From contig NZ_CP072943.1 of assembly GCF_018069705.1 (NCBI RefSeq), positions 1,229,260-1,293,259 of the forward strand: DNA of 64,000 bases, given 5' to 3'. The notes under the pieces are model-generated. The model made no database searches. It saw nothing but the letters and a program-made list of their open reading frames with translations, and was not told the DNA's origin. The stretch comes from Aminithiophilus ramosus. GTDB taxonomy: Bacteria; Synergistota; Synergistia; Synergistales; Aminithiophilaceae. Made by a program: the position numbers and the translations under genes. This document shows positions 33,813 to 42,597 of the stretch, one piece after another. Within the stretch, counting starts at the first letter, position 1; every line of letters starts with the position of its first letter.

Positions 33813-34859
33813 TCAGATTTTTCGGGCCAGCCGGGAGCGAATCAGATCGCCCCGCGCCCGGTCCCGTTCGGCCGGGGAGAGATCCCCCCCCGATCGCGCC
33901 TCCAGATGGGCCGGCTGAACGGCCAGGACGAGGCCGTTCCACTCCGGCGCCGTCAGGGGAGGAACGACGGAAAGGGCTCCGGCCATGTGAATGAAGGAGA
34001 GGTGGGCCAGGGCCTCCTTGAAGGAGAGGGATCGCCCGTAGCGGAGAAGGCCCCAGGCCCGCCAGGCCCGATCCTCGAGCTCGGCGCCTCGGTTGTCGGC
34101 CAGGGTCCGCCTGGCGCGAAACTCCTCTTCGGCGATGCGGCGCGTGACGGCCCCGACCTTCTCGGCCAGCTCCTCTTCGGCGAGGCCCAGCGTCACCTGG
34201 TTCGATATCTGGTACAGGGCCCCCTGGGCCTCCGTCCCCTCGCCGTAGGTTCCCCGCACGGTGAGACCCAGACGGTTGGCCTCGCGGAGAAGGGCGCCGA
34301 CCTGGCCCAGCAGTTCCAGGGCGGGGATGTGGATCATGACGGAGGCTCTCATGCCCGTCCCGACGTTGGTGGGACAGGCCGTCAGGAAACCGAGCCTCTC
34401 GTCGAAGGCGAAATTCAGGGAGGCCGCCAGCGCCTCATGGACGGCCAGGGCCAGGCGACTCGCCTCGCCCAGCCGGAGTCCCCCCAGGACGACCTGAACC
34501 CTCAGATGGTCCTCTTCGTTGATCATGAGGGAGACGACGCCGAGGGGGTCGACGACGACGACCCTCCCCCGGCCTCCGGCGGCGAAGGCCGGGCTGATCA
34601 GGCGCCTCTCGACCAGAAGCCGCCGAGAAAGGGAATCGGCGGCGTCGACGACGATCGTCTCGCCCCCGGCCAGGGCCTCCCCCGGGGCCTCGAGAATCTG
34701 CCGTACCGTCCCGTCGAGAACCTCTTCCGAGGCGCGACAGGGGAAGGGAAGTCCGGAGAGATTGCGGGCCAACCGGACACGGCTCGAGACGGCCACGGGA
34801 TAGCCTTCGCCGCCCTCCGTCCACTGGAGGGGGCGCTCGACGAGACGATGGGGGCTCAT
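33813..34859 (-). CDS. mcsB: McsB protein-arginine kinase
   Basis: 348 residues of the phosphagen-kinase fold: VAVSSRVRLARNLSGLPFPC (ATP-binding Arg motif), MINEEDHLRVQVVLGG, LGFLTACPTNVGTGMRASVM (nucleotide/catalytic region). Phosphorylates arginines on substrates to mark them for ClpCP and inactivates CtsR. ATG 34859 overlaps the mcsA stop (ATGA); longer frames are shadows. Confidence 0.96.
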   Translation of the reverse strand: MSPHRLVERPLQWTEGGEGYPVAVSSRVRLARNLSGLPFPCRASEEVLDGTVRQILEAPGEALAGGETIVVDAADSLSRRLLVERRLISPAFAAGGRGRVVVVDPLGVVSLMINEEDHLRVQVVLGGLRLGEASRLALAVHEALAASLNFAFDERLGFLTACPTNVGTGMRASVMIHIPALELLGQVGALLREANRLGLTVRGTYGEGTEAQGALYQISNQVTLGLAEEELAEKVGAVTRRIAEEEFRARRTLADNRGAELEDRAWRAWGLLRYGRSLSFKEALAHLSFIHMAGALSVVPPLTAPEWNGLVLAVQPAHLEARSGGDLSPAERDRARGDLIRSRLARKI

Positions 34860-35365
34860 GAGGGACCTCGCAAGACGTCCCGGAGGGCGCGGATGCGGTC
34901 TCTCAGCTCGGCGGCCTGCTCGTAGCGTTCGTCGGCGACGGCCTCCTCGAGCCTCCGCCGCAGCAGAGAGAGGGATTCGCCGCCCCCGTCGACGGCTCCA
35001 TCGGGGCGGAGTCCCCTGTGGACCGTCGAACCCTGGACCTTGCGCAGCAGGGGCTCGACGGTCTCCCTGAAGGCGCTGTAGCAGAGGGGACAGCCCAACA
35101 TCCCCGTCCGTTTGAACTCGCCCAGATCCATGGAGCAGGAAGGGCAGAGACGGCGGGGCTCCTCCGACTCCTTCGGAAAAGGAAGGCTCCAGAGGGCGCC
35201 CAGCAGGCTCGTCGCAGGGCTTCCGAAGGAGAAATCGGGGATGACCCCCTCGGCGGCGAGTTTGCGGGCACAGTCGTGACAAAGGTGGAACTCCCGGGTC
35301 TGCCCTGCCGACGTCTGGCGGATGTGGATCTCGGCCTCCCCGTCGTTGCAGTGTTCGCACTTCAT
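34856..35365 (-). CDS. mcsA: McsA activator of McsB
   Basis: 169 residues with four zinc-finger pairs (CEHCND, CHDCARK, CPSCSMD, CPLCYSAF) and a C-terminal UVR motif (LLRRRLEEAVADERYEQAAE). Zinc-binding activator of the McsB kinase. Start ATG 35365, 12 bases after the ctsR stop; the ribosome site is weak, consistent with translation coupled to ctsR. Confidence 0.94.
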   Translation of the reverse strand: MKCEHCNDGEAEIHIRQTSAGQTREFHLCHDCARKLAAEGVIPDFSFGSPATSLLGALWSLPFPKESEEPRRLCPSCSMDLGEFKRTGMLGCPLCYSAFRETVEPLLRKVQGSTVHRGLRPDGAVDGGGESLSLLRRRLEEAVADERYEQAAELRDRIRALRDVLRGPS

Positions 35366-35376
35366 GGCCGACGTCC

Positions 35377-35856
35377 CTAGGAGAGGGCCAGGCTGCGCAG
35401 GAGACGCTTGAGGAGATCGGCCTGGAGCATGTCCCGCTTGTAGGGCGAGAGGTCGAAATAGTTCTCGGCCACCTCGTCCTGAAAGCGGAGGGCCACCTCG
35501 AGAAGAAGCCTCTCTCTGTCGGTGAGGATCTCCCTCTCCTGAAGGCTCGTCAACAGGTGGCGCACCTCCTGGGAGGAGATGACGTTGCCGATGATGGCCT
35601 CCAGGTGATCGACGCGCTCCTGGGGGCGGCGGAAGGTGATGCGGGCGATGCGGATGAAGCCGTGGCCCCCCCTCTGGCTCTCGACGAGAAAGCCCTTCTC
35701 GGGGGTGAAACGGCTTCGGAGGACGTAGTTGATCTGGCTGGGGACGCAGCCGAAATGCTCGGCCAGGTCTTTGCGGCGGAGGGATACGGTTGGGGCCTCC
35801 TCCTCTTCGAGGAGGCCGTGGATGTACTCTTCGATGGACCGCGTCAGGCTCGACAT
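35377..35856 (-). CDS. ctsR: CtsR class III stress repressor
   Basis: 159 residues: winged helix-turn-helix with the conserved FGCVPSQINYVLRSRFTPEK and the glycine-rich wing QRGGHGFIRI, then the C-terminal dimerisation/McsB-binding helices. Heat-labile repressor of clp genes. Start ATG 35856 with GGGAGGGG upstream, immediately downstream of two CtsR boxes, so the operon is auto-regulated. Confidence 0.96.
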   Translation of the reverse strand: MSSLTRSIEEYIHGLLEEEEAPTVSLRRKDLAEHFGCVPSQINYVLRSRFTPEKGFLVESQRGGHGFIRIARITFRRPQERVDHLEAIIGNVISSQEVRHLLTSLQEREILTDRERLLLEVALRFQDEVAENYFDLSPYKRDMLQADLLKRLLRSLALS

Positions 35857-35867
35857 GGAACCCCTCC

Positions 35868-35921
35868 CTTGACCTTTCTTGACTCAAGGGAATTATAGCC
35901 ATATGGTCAAGAAACGTCAAG
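35868..35921 (-). promoter_or_regulatory. ctsR operon promoter with two CtsR boxes
   Basis: Minus strand: -35 TTGACG (35915-35920), 17-base spacer, -10 TATAAT (35892-35897). One CtsR direct-repeat box AGTCAAGAAAGGTCAAG (minus strand, 35868-35884) lies just past the -10; a second, GGTCAAGAAACGTCAAG (plus strand, 35905-35921), covers the -35. Both match the known heptad operator (GGTCAAA, three bases, GGTCAAA) closely. Confidence 0.92.
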
Positions 35922-35929
35922 AAAAAGGC

Positions 35930-36517
35930 CTACTTCTTCCCGACTTTGCTCTCCGTTCCGGCCCGGAGGCGGCCGATGTTGGCCCTGTGACGGACGATGG
36001 TCAGAAGGGCCAGGGCGACGGCGGCCCCCACATAGGCGCCGGGGGCCTCGAAAAGCGCCAGCAGGAGGGGAACGGCCGAGAGGGAGACCATGGAGGCCAG
36101 GGAGACGTAGCGGGAAAGACGCATGACGGCATACCAGAGGGCGCCGCCGATGAGGGCCGAGGGCGGATTGAGGAAGAAGAGGACGCCGAAGGAGGTGGCC
36201 ACGCCCTTGCCCCCTTTGAAGCGGAGCCAGAAGGGGAAGTTGTGGCCGCAGACGGCGGCGACGCCGACGAGGGCCAGAATCCGGGGATCGTCGACGGCGC
36301 AGGCCCGGGCCAGGGCGATGGCCAGACCTCCCTTGATCATGTCGAAGAGGGCCACGGCGACGGCCCAGGGCTTGCCCATGACGCGGCCCACGTTGGTGGC
36401 TCCGATGTTGCCCGAGCCGTGGCGGCGGATGTCCTCGCCGCGGACGAGGCGGACGACGACGAAACCCGTCGGCGTCGAGCCGAAAAGGTAGCCCAGGACC
36501 AGCCATAGCCAGCTCAT
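35930..36517 (-). CDS. plsY: PlsY glycerol-3-phosphate acyltransferase
   Basis: 195-residue membrane enzyme that acylates glycerol-3-phosphate with acyl-phosphate. Conserved segments: SGNIGATNVGRVMG, AVCGHNFPFWLRFKGGKGVA, and the final IVRHRANIGRLRAGTE. About five membrane helices. ATG 36517 overlaps the acyl-CoA synthetase stop (ATGA), with AAGGAGG upstream. Confidence 0.95.
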   Translation of the reverse strand: MSWLWLVLGYLFGSTPTGFVVVRLVRGEDIRRHGSGNIGATNVGRVMGKPWAVAVALFDMIKGGLAIALARACAVDDPRILALVGVAAVCGHNFPFWLRFKGGKGVATSFGVLFFLNPPSALIGGALWYAVMRLSRYVSLASMVSLSAVPLLLALFEAPGAYVGAAVALALLTIVRHRANIGRLRAGTESKVGKK

Positions 36518-38610
36518 TTTTTCTGCCTCCTTACGACGAGAGCGTCGGCGGCAACGACGCCCCTCCCCTCGGGAAGGACGAAGAGGGGGTTGACGTCCAG
36601 TTCCAGAAGATCGGGTTCGGCGCAGGCCATGCGGGAGACGGCGGCCACGGCCTCGGCCAGGGCGGCGATGTCGCGTCCCCCCTCGCCCCTGACGCCTCGG
36701 AGCAGGGGGTACCCCTTGAGTTCCCCGATCATCTCCCGGGCCATCTCCTCCGTCAAGGGAGCATGGCGCAGGGAGAGGTCCTTGAGGACCTCGACGTAGA
36801 TTCCTCCCAGGCCGACGGCGATCATGGGGCCGAAGAGCGGATCGCGGCTCATGCCGATCATGCACTCCATCCCTCCCTCGACCATCTCCTGGACGAGGAC
36901 GCCGACGATCTCGGCCCTTTCGTCGTAGAGGGCCGCCCGCTCAAGGAGCCTGCCGTAGGCGTTCTTGAGCTCCTCCTCGTCCTTGAGGCGCAGGGCGACG
37001 ATTCGGGCCTCCGTCTTGTGGAGGATGTCGGGAGACATGATCTTGAGGGCCACGGGGTAACCGATCTCCTCGGCGGCGGTCAGGGCCTCCTCTAGGGTCT
37101 GGCAGAGGCGCTCCCGCGTGACGGGGACGCCGTGAAGATCCAGGAGGCGTTTGGCGTCGTATTCCGTCAGCCGATCCGGGAAGGCGTCCAGGGCGGGCAC
37201 GGCGGGAGGAAGGGCGCAGCGGGGCTGGCGGCTCCTCGTGCTCCAGCGATGAAGGGCGCCGAGAGCCCTGGCGCAGCGCTTGGGGCTGCCGAAGAGGGGG
37301 ATCCGGTGACGGAGATAGTCCAGGAAAGCCCCCCCCTGCTCCTCGTTGATCATCCAGCAGCAGACCAGGGGTTTGCGGGCCCTCTCGGCGGCGCGGGCCA
37401 GATCTTCGGCCATTTTTCGACCGGCCTGGCCGGTGATCATGGAGAGAACGACGACGACCATGTCCGCCTCGTCGCTGGAGAGAACGGCGTCGAGACAGGC
37501 AGGGAAACCCTCGGGATCGTTGATGACCTGGGCCGTCATGTCGACGGGGTTGCGCGTCGATCCGAAGGCGGGAAGGTAGGGGGCCAGCCGGGCCTGAAGG
37601 GCCTCGCTGAAGAGGGGGACGGCCAGCCCCTGGTCGTCGCACTGGTCGGCCATGAGGATGCCGCCGCCGCCCGACGTGGTGAGGACGGCCACGCGGTTTC
37701 CCGCGGGGACCGTCCCGAGGGAGAAGACGCGCCCCATGTCGACGATATCGTCGGCGTCGTCGATGGCGATGACGCGATGCTGGGCCATGACGGCCGCCCA
37801 GGCCGCCCGGTCGCCGGTGAGGGCCGCCGTGTGGCTCTTGGCCGCCTCACGGGCCGTGGCGCTCCGGCCCGCCTTGAGGATGGCCACGGGGAGATCGCGG
37901 CGGCTCGCCTCGTCGAGAAGATCGAAAAAGGCCTCACCCCGATTCAGCCCCTCCAGATAGAGGACGAGAAGGCGCACCTCGGGGTCGGTGACGAAGTGGC
38001 GGGCGAAGTCGAGGACGTCGAGGTCGGCCTGATTGCCCGTGGTGACGACGTAGCGAAAGCCCACGCCCTGGTCGGCGGCCATGGCGTAGGAGGCGAAGCC
38101 GAAGGCGCCGCTCTGGGAGACGTAGGCCACGGAGCCGTCGCGGAGCGCATCGGTGTCGAGAGAGGCCGAGAAGGAGAGGGGGACGCGGTCCTTCAGGTTC
38201 ACCAGTCCCTGACAGTTGGGCCCCAGAAGCCTCATGCCCCCGGCGGCGGCCTTTTCGACGAGGCGGCGCTGACTTCCGGGATCGTCCGATTCGGCGAAGC
38301 CCGACGAGAAGATGACGGCGAAGAGGACACCCCTCGCGACGCACTGGTCGACGACGGCCTCGACGAGATCGGCCCGGACGCCGACGAGGACCACGTCGGG
38401 CGTCTCCGGAAGGGAGGCGACGTCGGGCCAGCAGGGCAGCCCTCCGATCTCGCGGCGGCCGGGATTGACGGGATAGAGGGCCCCCCGGAAGCCGAGGCGG
38501 CGCAGGAGCTTGAGGGGACGGCCGGAGATGCTGTCGAGGTTGGACGAAGCGCCCACGATGGCGACGCTCCGGGGAGAGAGCAGACGCGAGAGGTCCAGAA
38601 CGGGATCCAT
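36514..38610 (-). CDS. ADP-forming acyl-CoA synthetase (acetate-CoA ligase family, fused subunits)
   Basis: 698 residues combining alpha and beta parts of ADP-forming acyl-CoA synthetases: CoA-binding Rossmann domain (SVAIVGASSNLDSISGRPLK), ligase-CoA domains with the phosphohistidine motif KSHTAALTG (about residue 255-265), and a C-terminal ATP-grasp domain (DAKRLLDLHGVPVTRERLCQ, PVALKIMSPDILHKTE). In peptide fermenters such enzymes make ATP from acyl-CoAs derived from amino acids. AGGAGG precedes ATG 38610. Acid specificity cannot be read. Confidence 0.92.
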   Translation of the reverse strand: MDPVLDLSRLLSPRSVAIVGASSNLDSISGRPLKLLRRLGFRGALYPVNPGRREIGGLPCWPDVASLPETPDVVLVGVRADLVEAVVDQCVARGVLFAVIFSSGFAESDDPGSQRRLVEKAAAGGMRLLGPNCQGLVNLKDRVPLSFSASLDTDALRDGSVAYVSQSGAFGFASYAMAADQGVGFRYVVTTGNQADLDVLDFARHFVTDPEVRLLVLYLEGLNRGEAFFDLLDEASRRDLPVAILKAGRSATAREAAKSHTAALTGDRAAWAAVMAQHRVIAIDDADDIVDMGRVFSLGTVPAGNRVAVLTTSGGGGILMADQCDDQGLAVPLFSEALQARLAPYLPAFGSTRNPVDMTAQVINDPEGFPACLDAVLSSDEADMVVVVLSMITGQAGRKMAEDLARAAERARKPLVCCWMINEEQGGAFLDYLRHRIPLFGSPKRCARALGALHRWSTRSRQPRCALPPAVPALDAFPDRLTEYDAKRLLDLHGVPVTRERLCQTLEEALTAAEEIGYPVALKIMSPDILHKTEARIVALRLKDEEELKNAYGRLLERAALYDERAEIVGVLVQEMVEGGMECMIGMSRDPLFGPMIAVGLGGIYVEVLKDLSLRHAPLTEEMAREMIGELKGYPLLRGVRGEGGRDIAALAEAVAAVSRMACAEPDLLELDVNPLFVLPEGRGVVAADALVVRRQKK

Positions 38611-38673
38611 CGCTCATCCTCCTGGCTCAGGGGAAGTTGGCCTTGCAGACCAACCTTAGCATACTCCTTTCCC

Positions 38674-40236
38674 TCAGGCCACTTCGGAACCTTCGACCCC
38701 CTCGGCGATCTCCGCCTCGACGCGGAAGGGCAGTCCCAGGACGTCGGCGAAATCGTCGCGGTGGCCGTCGAGCTGAAGGATTTCGAGATCGCATTCCCGT
38801 CGGGTCCGAAGACGAAGGAGAAGGCTTTTCCCCCTCTCTTTCCTGAGTTCGATGGAGGTGACGGCCTTGGAATGGGAGCGGTCGAGGCTCTCGGCCAGCC
38901 GGAGGAAGAGGCTCAGGACGCGCACCGTCCGGCGCGCAGCCTTGTCGAGGCGGGCGAAGAGGGGATGCTTCCTGCCCGGCCCCTTCTTGCGGTGGAAGAA
39001 GGCCGCCGTGGCCATGGAGGCCAGCTCTCTCTCGTCGAAGCCCAGCAGTTCGGCGTTTTCGATGATGTAGGCCGTGTGGGCGTGGTGATTGCTGAAAGAG
39101 AGAAAGAGTCCCAGATCGTGCATGAGGGCCACATGGCCCAGGAGATCGCGTTCGGCCTCGCCGAAGGGATGAAGGCCCAGGTCACGGGTCCCGTCGAAGA
39201 GGGAAAGGGCCAGGAACTGGACGTGGCGGGCGTGAGGCTCGTCGAAGGAGCAGGCCCGGCAGAGCTGAAGGACGCTGCGCTCCCGCACCGAAAGCCCCCG
39301 GACCATCTCGGGCCGCGTCCGGTGGAGGTGATCGAGGAGAAGACCGTCCTGAAGCCCCCGAGGACTCGCCTCGAGAGGGGGCAGGGAGAGCGCCTCCATG
39401 AGGGTCTCGACGATGGCGGCCCCGGCGATGATGATGTCGGCCCTCTCGGGATTCATCCCCGGAAGGAGACGCCTCTCCCTCAGGTCGAGGGAACAGAGCC
39501 GCGCCCGGAGGACCTTCAGGTCGGCCAGAGAGAGATGGGGCGAGCCGGTGAGGCGGGAGGCGATTTCGGTCAAGTTGACGAGAGTCCCCGAGCTGCCGAT
39601 GGTGCGATTGAAGCGGCGTCCCTCAAGGCGCTGGATCGTCCTCAACCCGGCGTTGCGCACGTACTGGGTCATGAGAGCGTAGCGTCCTTCGGGAACGGGC
39701 CCCTCCTCTTCGGGGCGGAAGAAGAGGTTGGAGAGGCGGATGGCCCCCACCTTGAGGGAATCGAGGTAGTCGTAGCTCTCCTGATCGCCGACGATGATTT
39801 CCGTGCTCCCGCCGCCGATGTCGACGAAAAAGACCTCCTTCTCCTCGATGAGGGCCCCTCCGGCGACGCCGAGGTAGATGAGGCGGGCCTCCTCCTTGCC
39901 CGAGACGACGCGGACGTCGAGCCCCCCCTCGGCGAGACGGGCCAGGAACTCGGAGCGGTTCTCGGCGTCGCGCGTCGCCGACGTGGCGACGGCGCTGACC
40001 TCGTCGGCACCGTAGGAGAGGGCCAGGTCGCGGAAGCGGCAGGCGATGACGAGGGCCCGATCCATGGCCTCCTCCTGGAGACGCCCCTCCTGAAAGGCCC
40101 CCTCGCCGAGGCGGGCGAAGGCCTTCTCCTTGCGCAGCACCGTGTAGGAGCCGTTGTCGTTGATGCGCACGACAAGGAGGCGGATGGAGTTGGTCCCCAG
40201 ATCCATGAAGGCCGAAACGGTCCCGTCCCGGCCCAT
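38674..40236 (-). CDS. ppx: Ppx/GppA exopolyphosphatase with HD domain
   Basis: 520 residues, close to the length of full exopolyphosphatases. ASKHA domain with phosphate loops FMDLGTNSIRLLVVRI and VFFVDIGGGSTEIIVG, then a C-terminal HD-type domain (ALMHDLGLFLSFSNHHAHTA). Releases phosphate from polyphosphate ends, or hydrolyses pppGpp. ATG 40236 shares a base with the upstream stop (TGATG). Last gene of the ppk run. Confidence 0.92.
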   Translation of the reverse strand: MGRDGTVSAFMDLGTNSIRLLVVRINDNGSYTVLRKEKAFARLGEGAFQEGRLQEEAMDRALVIACRFRDLALSYGADEVSAVATSATRDAENRSEFLARLAEGGLDVRVVSGKEEARLIYLGVAGGALIEEKEVFFVDIGGGSTEIIVGDQESYDYLDSLKVGAIRLSNLFFRPEEEGPVPEGRYALMTQYVRNAGLRTIQRLEGRRFNRTIGSSGTLVNLTEIASRLTGSPHLSLADLKVLRARLCSLDLRERRLLPGMNPERADIIIAGAAIVETLMEALSLPPLEASPRGLQDGLLLDHLHRTRPEMVRGLSVRERSVLQLCRACSFDEPHARHVQFLALSLFDGTRDLGLHPFGEAERDLLGHVALMHDLGLFLSFSNHHAHTAYIIENAELLGFDERELASMATAAFFHRKKGPGRKHPLFARLDKAARRTVRVLSLFLRLAESLDRSHSKAVTSIELRKERGKSLLLRLRTRRECDLEILQLDGHRDDFADVLGLPFRVEAEIAEGVEGSEVA

Positions 40237-41639
40237 CAGACCCGCTCCCATCGGATCCGGAGCTCCTTTCCGAAGGCCTGACGGAAAGGATCGGCCCCTT
40301 TCTCCAGAGCCCGTTTGAGGTCCGGCCCCTCCTTCCGCCGCGAGAGGCAGGAAAGGACGACGCGGTCGTCCTTGACGGCAGCCGTCACGTCGTCGACGAG
40401 GCCGATGTGGCTGTAGTCGAGGCCGTCGGCGACGCGGAGCAGGGCGGAGAGGACGACGACCTTCCGTCTCTCGTCGGAACCGAGCAGGCACCAGGGAAAA
40501 TGGCGTTCCCTGGGGAGGGACCTCCTGTGGTAGCGGGCCACGGAGCCGATGAGGCAGCGGTCGCGGCAGGAGAAGGGCAGAGCCCGCTCCTGGAGGATCA
40601 TCGAGAGGGCCCGCGTGTGGTGTTTCTTTCCTCCCCGCGCCCAGCCGATGTCGTGGAGGAGGGCGGCGCACTGAAGGCGCAGGCGATCCCGCTCCCCCAG
40701 GCCGTGAAGCCCCCGGAGATCGTCGAAAAGACGCAGGGCCAGGCCCGTCACCTGCTTGAGATGGGCCATTTCGTGGGGTACGAGACGCGTCGCCGTCTCG
40801 AGGACGGCTTCGAGGGGATCGCGGCGGGCGTCGTCGGGAGCGGCGCAGGTCGACCGCAGCAGGCGCCACCCCTGACGGAGGAGCGTCTCTTGCCCCCGCT
40901 CGTCCCGACGGGCCTCCAGCTCGTCGAGGGAGCGTCCTTCGGCCAGGACGCGGCCCAGGCCTTCGGGGAGTCCGGCGCGGCGCAGGGCCGCGAGGCAGGC
41001 CGAAACGTCGTAGGCGACGCGGTGATGGGTCACGTAGACGCGACCGTCGACGATATCGAGAAGGGCGTAGGAGGCACGGGGGTCGCCCCCCTCGGGACGG
41101 CCCACGCTGCCGGGGTTGACGAACCAGGTGCCGCCCACCCTGCGGGCGAAGGGGCGGTGGGAATGACCGACGACGACGAGATCGGCTTTCGCCTCGGCGG
41201 CGATGACCGCAAGCCTCTCGTCGGGCGTGTCGGGCCCCAGGGGCTCCGAGGAGGAGAGGGGGCTGGCGTGGACGAGAAGGACCCGGAGTCCGGCGGCGTC
41301 GAAAGCCAGCTGGCGAGGAAGGGAGGCCAGGTAGGCCCGGTCGGCGTCGTCGAGGGCGTCGTGCGTCCAGATGAAATTACGGGCCTTGAGAGGGTTCTTT
41401 TTGCGGTACCAGGCCTCGGACTTGACGGGGGCCTTGAGGACCTTTTCGTCATAATTGCCCCGCACGGCCCTCTTTTCCAGGGGACGGAGGAGGGCCAGCA
41501 CTTCATGGGGGAAAGGACCGTAGCCCGTGTCGTCGCCTCCGTTCCAGAGAGGTCCCCCCCGACGGGCCCGGGCATGGGCCAGAACGGCCTCCAAAGCCGG
41601 CAGATTGCCGTGGACGTCACTGATCAGGGTCACTCTCAT
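40236..41639 (-). CDS. Metallophosphoesterase-HD domain fusion protein
   Basis: 467 residues. The N-terminal half is a YfcE/MJ0936-like calcineurin phosphoesterase: LISDVHGNLPALEAVL, NGGDDTGYGPFP, VRGNYDE, LLVHASPL, VVGHSHRPF, FVNPGSVGRPEGG. The C-terminal half (from about residue 285) is an HD-domain module like the one at the end of Ppx proteins: ALLHDIGWARGGKKHHTRAL and VADGLDYSHIGLVDDV. I know of no characterised protein with this fusion. It lies between CHAD and ppx, starts within the end of the CHAD gene (23-base overlap), and so is almost surely part of polyphosphate metabolism. Confidence 0.88.
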   Translation of the reverse strand: MRVTLISDVHGNLPALEAVLAHARARRGGPLWNGGDDTGYGPFPHEVLALLRPLEKRAVRGNYDEKVLKAPVKSEAWYRKKNPLKARNFIWTHDALDDADRAYLASLPRQLAFDAAGLRVLLVHASPLSSSEPLGPDTPDERLAVIAAEAKADLVVVGHSHRPFARRVGGTWFVNPGSVGRPEGGDPRASYALLDIVDGRVYVTHHRVAYDVSACLAALRRAGLPEGLGRVLAEGRSLDELEARRDERGQETLLRQGWRLLRSTCAAPDDARRDPLEAVLETATRLVPHEMAHLKQVTGLALRLFDDLRGLHGLGERDRLRLQCAALLHDIGWARGGKKHHTRALSMILQERALPFSCRDRCLIGSVARYHRRSLPRERHFPWCLLGSDERRKVVVLSALLRVADGLDYSHIGLVDDVTAAVKDDRVVLSCLSRRKEGPDLKRALEKGADPFRQAFGKELRIRWERV

Positions 41640-42597
41640 GGCGTTCGACCTCCCCCTCTGTGCGATAAGCGCCGATCCGATCGGACCAGAATCCCCGCCC
41701 CTCCAGCTCCTCCCAACGGTCGAGAAAGGCCTCGTAGGTCCTCGTCCTGTCGGCGGCGACGGCCCTTTCGAGGGCTTCGAGGCCGGGAAGGAGGCGAGGG
41801 AAGAGACGGCCGTGGCCGTAGAAGGCCACCGTTCTCCGCCTTTCCTCGTCGATGAAATCGGGCAGGAAGGCGATCCAGACATCATCGTCGTGGATCCGTC
41901 CCAGAAGGGCCTGAAGGGACCGGGCCTCGTCGAGAAGGGGCTCCCCTCCCTCGCCCAGGTGAGGGAGGAAGATCTCGACGGCGTATCTGAGGCGTTTGGC
42001 GGCGATGCGCATGGAATGGAGTCCCTCGACATCCTCGGGGCAACGGGCCGAGCCGGAAAAGCTGAGCAGCCGGGCCAGAAGGGGGAAGAGGGCTTCCGCC
42101 ACCCTGTCGCCCAGGTCGTCCTCCTTCGGGGCACCGCAGAGAAAATCGCGCTCCAGAAGGCCCCGGAAGGCCTCGGCCATGGCCGAGGGCGTCGGACCGT
42201 CGAAGAAGGCGTCGAGGGAGGAGACTATCGTCCGCTGGAGCCCTTCCCTTCTCTGTCGCAGCCTGAGGAGGAGCCGTTCCGGCCCGGGGCGGAGTCCCCT
42301 ATCGCCGCAGTCGGCGATGAAGGTCTCGAGGTATTGGATCTGGACGTCGAGATCGCGACCATCGCCCAAGGCCCGTGCCATGCCGCCCACCTCGCGGCGC
42401 CAACGCCGCGTCTCCTTCCCCTCGAAAAGGGATTCGAAAAGCGACAGGGCGCTCCGGAGACGTCTCGAGGCGACGCGCATCCGGTGGAGGCACTCGGGAT
42501 CCTCGCCCAGGCGGACGCCGCGAGACTCCTTCAACATCCGCTGAAGGCGCTCCAGAAGGGCCTGGCCGGCGAAAGCGCGGAGCGTCGGTCCCTTCAC
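41617..42597 (-). CDS. CHAD-domain polyphosphate-binding protein
   Basis: 326 residues with two CHAD helical halves, each starting with a conserved His-rich helix: CLHRMRVASRRLRSALSLFE (about residue 37) and LHSMRIAAKRLRYAVEIFLP (about residue 205). CHAD domains bind polyphosphate through their basic surface and often sit next to ppk. GTG 42597: its GTGA overlaps the ppk stop. Confidence 0.9.
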   Translation of the reverse strand: MKGPTLRAFAGQALLERLQRMLKESRGVRLGEDPECLHRMRVASRRLRSALSLFESLFEGKETRRWRREVGGMARALGDGRDLDVQIQYLETFIADCGDRGLRPGPERLLLRLRQRREGLQRTIVSSLDAFFDGPTPSAMAEAFRGLLERDFLCGAPKEDDLGDRVAEALFPLLARLLSFSGSARCPEDVEGLHSMRIAAKRLRYAVEIFLPHLGEGGEPLLDEARSLQALLGRIHDDDVWIAFLPDFIDEERRRTVAFYGHGRLFPRLLPGLEALERAVAADRTRTYEAFLDRWEELEGRGFWSDRIGAYRTEGEVERHESDPDQ

